From NCBI GenBank assembly GCA_022560695.1, contig JADFSP010000003.1:1-64000 (forward strand): a stretch of DNA of 64,000 bases. Reading direction: 5' to 3'. This DNA is from Pseudomonadota bacterium. GTDB taxonomy: Bacteria > Pseudomonadota > Gammaproteobacteria > Steroidobacterales > Woeseiaceae. Position numbers and translations under genes: made by a program. Below are positions 58,929 to 64,000 of this stretch, piece after piece. The notes under the pieces are model-generated. The model did no database searches. It was given only the letters and a program-made list of their open reading frames with translations, and was not told the origin of the DNA. Within the stretch, counting starts at the first letter, position 1. Every line of letters begins with the position of its first letter.

Positions 58929-60905
58929 ATGAGATATCGAAGACATCCTGCCCGTCATCAGCGCTTGCTGGCAAGCATTGCAGTAATGATACTAACGTCA
59001 TTAGCGCTATCCGCATGTGGGACAACAGGCGGTGGAGGTTGGAGCGGACGACCGTCAGAAGCTCGCGCCGAGCGATTCGCGCGCAATGGCGGGCATGCAG
59101 AGGCTGCCGACATTTACATCAGCCTTGCCACGAATGCCAGCTCCGCCGAACGCGATCGCCTGACCTTGCTTGCGGTCGAACAGTGGCTGGACGCCAGTGA
59201 TGCGCTACGTGCCCGCAACGCATTTCGAACCGTGTCACGACCGGCGGGCGGCGACCTTCTGTGGCTGTGGAGCGCCAACTCTGCGGCGCTGTCGATCCAT
59301 GCGGGCAATCCGGACGATGCGCTGGAAATCCTGGAAGCGCTGAGCCGTGAGTTGCTGACACTGGAACGCAGGCTGCGCATTGAATCTTTGCGGGCTGACG
59401 CATGGTTTCAAATTGGTGATCCCACTCGAGCCATTCAACTGTTGATGCATCGGGAGACGTGGCTCGGGAGCAGGCAAAGTATCGCAAGAAATCGCGAGCA
59501 TCTGTGGCAGGGGCTCACTGACAGTAACCCGAAGTTGCTTCGCGAAGCGGTTGAGACAGCCGTGAATCCGTTACTCAGTGGATGGCTGACACTGGGATCG
59601 CTGGCCGCAACCACGGGTCAGCAGGGCATCGGCTGGAGCAACGGTGTCAGGCGCTGGCGTGATGAGCATCGCGGACATCCGGCGATGAAAATCATTGATG
59701 AAATGGATTTGCCGCAAGGCGAGCTGCTTGAGTATCCGCGACGGATTGCACTGTTGCTGCCATTGTCGGGACCTACCGCGAGCGCGGGCAAGGCCATTCA
59801 GAACGGTTTTCTCGGCGCCTACTTTGCGGCCGCTGGTGGCCTGGACGACCGGCAGACTGTCAACATCTACGACGTCAACGCCGAGGGCGGTGCGAGCGCT
59901 GCGTATTCGGCGGCGGTTGACGGCGGCGCAGAATTCGTTGTTGGTCCACTGCTGAGAAACAACGTTTCAACTCTGGCAAACGACATACTCGTGCCGGTCC
60001 CGGTGTTGACCCTCAATTACCTGCCGGATGAAACCCTTGCGCCGCCGGGCTTGTATCAATTTGCGCTCGCGCCCGAGGATGAAGCAGCCTCCGCGGCCGA
60101 ACGCGCGCTGGCCGATGGCCACGCGAGAGCCGTGGCGCTGGTACCGAACAACCGTTGGGGACGGCGCGTATTGTCGAGCTTCTCGCAACGCTTCGAATCG
60201 AATGGCGGAACACTGCTCGATGCCCGCTACTACACACCCGGCGACCAGGATTTCTCCACGGCCATCGAAGGCTTGATGGCGCTATCGGGCAGCGTGCGCC
60301 GTTATCAGCGCATGCGAGCCAATATTGGAGGACCGTTGCAATTCGATCCACGCCGCCGCCAGGATGCGGAGTTCGTGTTTCTCGCCGCCGACGCGCCGGC
60401 TGGCCGCTTGCTCAAGGCACAACTCAAATTTCATTATTCCGGCGACCTGCCCGTGTACTCGACATCATCCATTAATTCGATGGACGGCCGCTCGAATACG
60501 GACTTGAACGGCGTCATGTTTGCCGATACACCATGGGTCATCGCGCCGCAAAGCTGGATTAAATATTTGCCCGAGTTATATCGCAGGTATTGGCCTGAAG
60601 AGCGGCGGCTCGGGCGCTTGCACGCCATGGGCTATGACGCCTTTCATCTGGTTGCGCCATTGTTCGCGGTTCGCAGCGGTCCGATGCCGGAAATCGACGG
60701 TGCTACCGGGCAGCTCTACCTGGACGGTGACGGACGCGTACACCGACGCCTGGCGTGGGCCGAATTCCAGCGTGGCGAGCCGGTAGCGCTTCCGGATTCC
60801 GGTCAGGTCAGCGTACCGATAGAGGATATCGGCGTGGATGGCCACTTGCTGCCGACCGAAGATGAAGATTCGCAGCCGTGGTACGAGCCAACACGCGAAC
60901 TCTAG
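58929..60905 (+). CDS. lpoA: Penicillin-binding protein activator LpoA
   Basis: A 658-residue outer-membrane lipoprotein. Signal peptide with lipobox LSAC (Cys30), an N-terminal TPR-like helical region (about 40-270), and a C-terminal LppC domain with periplasmic-binding-protein fold (RIALLLPLSGPTASAGKAIQ, VVGPLLRN, ALVPNNRWGRRVL). In E. coli LpoA stimulates the bifunctional synthase PBP1A across the periplasm. Context (rsmI divergent, yraN and diaA downstream) matches the enteric locus. Confidence 0.92.
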   Translation: MRYRRHPARHQRLLASIAVMILTSLALSACGTTGGGGWSGRPSEARAERFARNGGHAEAADIYISLATNASSAERDRLTLLAVEQWLDASDALRARNAFRTVSRPAGGDLLWLWSANSAALSIHAGNPDDALEILEALSRELLTLERRLRIESLRADAWFQIGDPTRAIQLLMHRETWLGSRQSIARNREHLWQGLTDSNPKLLREAVETAVNPLLSGWLTLGSLAATTGQQGIGWSNGVRRWRDEHRGHPAMKIIDEMDLPQGELLEYPRRIALLLPLSGPTASAGKAIQNGFLGAYFAAAGGLDDRQTVNIYDVNAEGGASAAYSAAVDGGAEFVVGPLLRNNVSTLANDILVPVPVLTLNYLPDETLAPPGLYQFALAPEDEAASAAERALADGHARAVALVPNNRWGRRVLSSFSQRFESNGGTLLDARYYTPGDQDFSTAIEGLMALSGSVRRYQRMRANIGGPLQFDPRRRQDAEFVFLAADAPAGRLLKAQLKFHYSGDLPVYSTSSINSMDGRSNTDLNGVMFADTPWVIAPQSWIKYLPELYRRYWPEERRLGRLHAMGYDAFHLVAPLFAVRSGPMPEIDGATGQLYLDGDGRVHRRLAWAEFQRGEPVALPDSGQVSVPIEDIGVDGHLLPTEDEDSQPWYEPTREL

Positions 60906-61258
60906 GAAACGAAGCGGAACAACTCGCATTTCGGTTCCTGCGACGTCGCGGCCTGAAGCCGGTCCGTCGAAATTTTCGCTGCCGTCTCGGTGAAATCGAT
61001 CTGATCATGCTCGCGGGCGAATGTCTCGTATTTGTCGAAGTTCGCTACCGTGCGCCAAATCGATTCGGGCGTGCAGCGTTCACGGTCGGTCCGCACAAGC
61101 AGAGAAAGCTCGCCAAAGCGGCAGCAGTATTTCTGGCCTCCTCCCCTTTTTATCAGCGCCACAGCACGCGTTTCGACGTTGTCGGCGTCGATCGGGATGC
61201 GAATAACCGTATTTCGATCGAATGGCTCGTCGATGCATTCCGTCCTGGTAGCCGGTGA
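60878..61258 (+). CDS. yraN: UPF0102 family protein YraN
   Basis: A 126-residue predicted nuclease-fold protein: GNEAEQLAFRFLRRRGLKPV, FRCRLGEIDLIMLAG and VFVEVRYRAPNRFG, which hold the restriction-endonuclease-like E..GEID..VEV pattern. Its function is not established. The GTG start overlaps lpoA by 28 bases, indicating co-translation. Confidence 0.88.
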   Translation: MVRANTRTLGNEAEQLAFRFLRRRGLKPVRRNFRCRLGEIDLIMLAGECLVFVEVRYRAPNRFGRAAFTVGPHKQRKLAKAAAVFLASSPFYQRHSTRFDVVGVDRDANNRISIEWLVDAFRPGSR

Positions 61259-61315
61259 AGGTAATATTGACGGAGTACCGGCGCGGCCGGCTGATAGAAT
61301 CGCACGACCGGATAA

Positions 61316-61930
<615 letters not shown>

Positions 61931-61994
61931 CAGCTTGTTGAGGGGTGCTCTGTTGGTGCGATACGGCGTGCAGACCCGTTGTTGCAAGCAGCTC

Positions 61995-62390
61995 TCACTT
62001 GACGATCTTCAAGTGTGGCCGCGATCGCGTAGTATCACCATCAACCGAGACGCGATGATCAGGGCTACCCGAGTCATGGGAGAAGATCATGCCCCGCCCT
62101 GTCTCGCGGGCATAAATACCGAGTACCGAGCGCATCGGCACCCAGACGTCGAAGGGTGTACCGCTGAATCTCGCGCGAAAACTTGCGGCGTTATTGGTGA
62201 GCTTGAGATTGTGAGCCGCAGTGTCGCTGATATTAAGGATTATTTTGCCGTCTTTGACGTGCTCCCGCGGCACGCGGACACCGTCGACCGAAGCGTCAAT
62301 GACGATGTGCGGCGTATGGCCATTGTCGACCATCCATTCGTGCATCGCACGTATGAGGTAAGGTCTCTTCGATCGACTTGAATTCGACAA
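61995..62390 (-). CDS. sspB: ClpXP protease specificity factor SspB
   Basis: A 131-residue adaptor that delivers SsrA-tagged proteins to ClpXP. Core: RPYLIRAMHEWMVDNGHTPH, GKIILNISDTAAHNLKL, RFSGTPFDVWVP and IYARETGRGMIF. I choose a TTG start at 62388-62390, giving (M)SNSSRSKRPYLIRA, as in homologues; AGGA lies about 10 bases upstream. No in-frame ATG fits. The C-terminus ends RPHLKIVK, the ClpX-binding tail. Downstream of sspA as usual. Confidence 0.92.
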   Translation of the reverse strand: MSNSSRSKRPYLIRAMHEWMVDNGHTPHIVIDASVDGVRVPREHVKDGKIILNISDTAAHNLKLTNNAASFRARFSGTPFDVWVPMRSVLGIYARETGRGMIFSHDSGSPDHRVSVDGDTTRSRPHLKIVK

Positions 62391-62516
62391 CGGCTTCAAT
62401 CCTGAGCAATAGCGTCGCTGTGTGCCATAGCTTAACACCGATCGCGAGATCTTCCTGGGACATGACATAAGCCCCGCCGGGCGGTCTCGCGACTGCGGGT
62501 ATTATTGAGGCCGCTG

Positions 62517-63143
62517 CTACAGACGCATCTCCTGCTCAAGCTCAGTCAGGCTTTGCTGGAACGAGCGACGCGCGAACACGCGCTGCATGTAGCCTTCGAT
62601 CGCTTCACCCCGGCCGCCAATCTCGATGCCGTATACGCCGAGGCGCCAGAGGATCGGCGCGATGGTGCAGTCCACCAGTGAAAACTCATCACTCAGGAAA
62701 TACGGTTTTGCATCAAATAATTCGGCGCTTTGCAGAATGCTCTCGCGAAGCAACTTTCTCGACTTGCTGCTGAGCTTGCCATCGCCCGTATCAGCTTCCT
62801 CGGCCAATGAGTACCAGTCCGTCTCGATGCGAAATAACGCCAGGCGAAATTGTGCGCGGGTGACCGGATCCACCGGCATCAGCGGCGGATGCGGGAAGCG
62901 CTCGTCGAGATATTCAACAATGACGCGCGAATCGTACAAGGTCAGGTCGCGGTCGACCAGAGTCGGAACCGAGTGATATGGATTGAGATCCATGAGGTCT
63001 TCCGGCAACTCCGAGCCCGATATGTTATTGATCTCAATGTTGATGTTCTTTTCGGCAAGGACCAGCCGTGTACGATGACTGTGTATGTCCGTAGGTCGTG
63101 AAAACAACGTCATCACGGACCGCCTATTGACTATTACTGCCAT
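62517..63143 (-). CDS. sspA: Stringent starvation protein SspA
   Basis: A 208-residue GST-fold RNA polymerase-associated protein: MAVIVNRRSVMTLFSRPTDI, then ELPEDLMDLNPYHSVPTLVD and LYDSRVIVEYLDERFPHPPL. It binds sigma-70 holoenzyme and supports stationary-phase and acid-stress gene expression. I use the ATG at 63143; upstream frame is without similarity. Its TAG stop lies in GTAGCAGCGG, which loosely resembles the REP-like element ends. Confidence 0.95.
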   Translation of the reverse strand: MAVIVNRRSVMTLFSRPTDIHSHRTRLVLAEKNINIEINNISGSELPEDLMDLNPYHSVPTLVDRDLTLYDSRVIVEYLDERFPHPPLMPVDPVTRAQFRLALFRIETDWYSLAEEADTGDGKLSSKSRKLLRESILQSAELFDAKPYFLSDEFSLVDCTIAPILWRLGVYGIEIGGRGEAIEGYMQRVFARRSFQQSLTELEQEMRL

Positions 63144-63263
63144 GCTTCGATCCCTCAAAAATATTGCAATTGAAAACTTGTCACTTCGACGCGTGTTAAT
63201 TGAACTCCGCATCCGGTTCCCGAGAAGCACTCCCGAATTGCGGAATACACCCCGTGGTTGTAG

Positions 63264-64000
63264 TCAGCTGACGTCCTTCCAAATTTGTTTTTTTAGCATC
63301 GTCGCGATGATCAGGAAAAACAAGAGGAACATCAGCACCCAGACTCCAAGTCTGCGGCGTTCCGATCGGATCGGCTCCGTGATGTACGCAAGAAAGTTCA
63401 CAGTGTCGCGTACGAAGTCATCGTACTCCTCGGCGTTCATCGATCCCGCCGTTACCTGTTCAAAACCCTCAAACTCGAGGGATGTCACACTATCGACAAT
63501 GTTTTCTGAATAAATTGCCGCCTGAAAACCCTGCAACTCCCAAAGAATATGCGGCATGCTTGTGCCACTGAGAACGATGTTGTCGACGCCGGTCGGGCTG
63601 TTGGGATCCACGTAAAATCCCTTGAGAAAGCTGTAAATGTAATCCGCACCCTTCGCTCGAGCCCGTAACGACAAATCCGGTGGCGTCTTACCGAACCAAC
63701 GCTCTGCGGAGTCCGCCGGCATCGCTACATTAATTGTCTCAAATGTATTCGCAGCGTTGAACATGAGGTTGTCGATCAGCTGATCTTCCGACAATTCGAG
63801 GTACTTGCCAATCGTCTTGTAGCGCACGTATTGAGCGGAGTGACAGCCGGAACAATAGTTCATGAAATTGCGGGCGCCGCGCTGAAGTGACGCAATATTT
63901 TCGGGATCGATGTTCGCTTCTTGCAATTGAATTTCGCTGGCGCCGATCGCAACACTTTGTGTGGCAACGAGGCACGCCGCAACAACGATGAATCTGGCGA
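63264..64000 (-). CDS. petC: Ubiquinol-cytochrome c reductase cytochrome c1, partial
   Basis: The 5' end is cut by the right edge. Visible from the window edge are part of a signal peptide (ARFIVVAACLVATQSVAIGA), the heme c motif CSGCH in FMNYCSGCHSAQYVRY, a Met-containing axial-ligand region (GTSMPHILWELQG), and a C-terminal transmembrane anchor with WVLMFLLFFLIIATMLKK. It is the cytochrome c1 subunit of the bc1 complex, passing electrons from the Rieske protein to a soluble cytochrome c. The Rieske and cytochrome b genes should lie just beyond the edge. The petC-sspA-sspB order is conserved. Confidence 0.95.
   Translation of the reverse strand, partial: ARFIVVAACLVATQSVAIGASEIQLQEANIDPENIASLQRGARNFMNYCSGCHSAQYVRYKTIGKYLELSEDQLIDNLMFNAANTFETINVAMPADSAERWFGKTPPDLSLRARAKGADYIYSFLKGFYVDPNSPTGVDNIVLSGTSMPHILWELQGFQAAIYSENIVDSVTSLEFEGFEQVTAGSMNAEEYDDFVRDTVNFLAYITEPIRSERRRLGVWVLMFLLFFLIIATMLKKQIWKDVS

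Overview
The window is a stretch of core chromosome from a GC-rich gammaproteobacterium. The gene orders recA-recX-alaS-csrA-tRNA-Ser, pgeF-rluD/bamD, rsmI-rnpB-mraZ, lpoA-yraN-diaA, petC-sspA-sspB and pilBCD-coaE-zapD are those of Pseudomonas, Xanthomonadales and Chromatiales-type gammaproteobacteria rather than of enterics. No phage, integron, CRISPR array or complete insertion sequence is visible. Both window edges cut genes: a ureohydrolase on the left and cytochrome c1 on the right.

Layout. 1-7.8 kb (minus strand): secreted arginase-family protein, tRNA-Ser(GCU), csrA, alaS, recX, recA, thpR, pncC and a GT4 glycosyltransferase. 7.9-10.4 kb: mutS (plus). 10.6-18.1 kb (minus): aspS, DUF502 membrane protein, fmdB-like zinc ribbon, clpB, pgeF, rluD. 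18.2-19.0 kb: bamD (plus). 19.0-22.7 kb (minus): nadE, sucD, sucC. 22.9-33.0 kb (plus): a type IV pilus block (pilS, pilR, a sigma-54 promoter, two pilins, pilB, pilC, pilD) followed by coaE and zapD. 33.1-37.5 kb (minus): mutT, secA, an M23 peptidase. 37.8 kb: dciA (plus). 38.2-57.2 kb (minus): lpxC and the complete division/cell-wall (dcw) cluster ftsZ-ftsA-ftsQ-ddl-murB-murC-murG-ftsW-murD-mraY-murF-murE-ftsI-ftsL-rsmH-mraZ, with an operator of three 10-bp-spaced TGG repeats and a near-consensus promoter. 57.6-58.9 kb: RNase P RNA and rsmI. 58.9-61.9 kb (plus): lpoA, yraN, diaA. 62.0-64.0 kb (minus): sspB, sspA, petC.

How the genes work together. The dcw cluster makes and polymerises lipid II at the division site, and its genes are nearly all joined by 4-nt stop/start overlaps. 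LpoA, ZapD, the M23 hydrolase, LpxC, SecA and BamD add envelope assembly around it. The PilSR pair sits directly upstream of the sigma-54 promoter it would be expected to control. RecA, RecX, MutS and MutT form a genome-maintenance group.

I found no convincing undescribed multi-gene system. The most interesting non-textbook signals are: (1) REP-like intergenic elements whose terminal GTAGG supplies the TAG stop codon of mutS, aspS, the second pilin and mutT; (2) a diverged copy of the last codons of pilC just after the pilC stop, which looks like a recombination scar; (3) an 88-bp near-perfect palindrome abutting the pgeF stop; (4) a GT4 glycosyltransferase with Lys in place of the second Glu of its EX7E motif.
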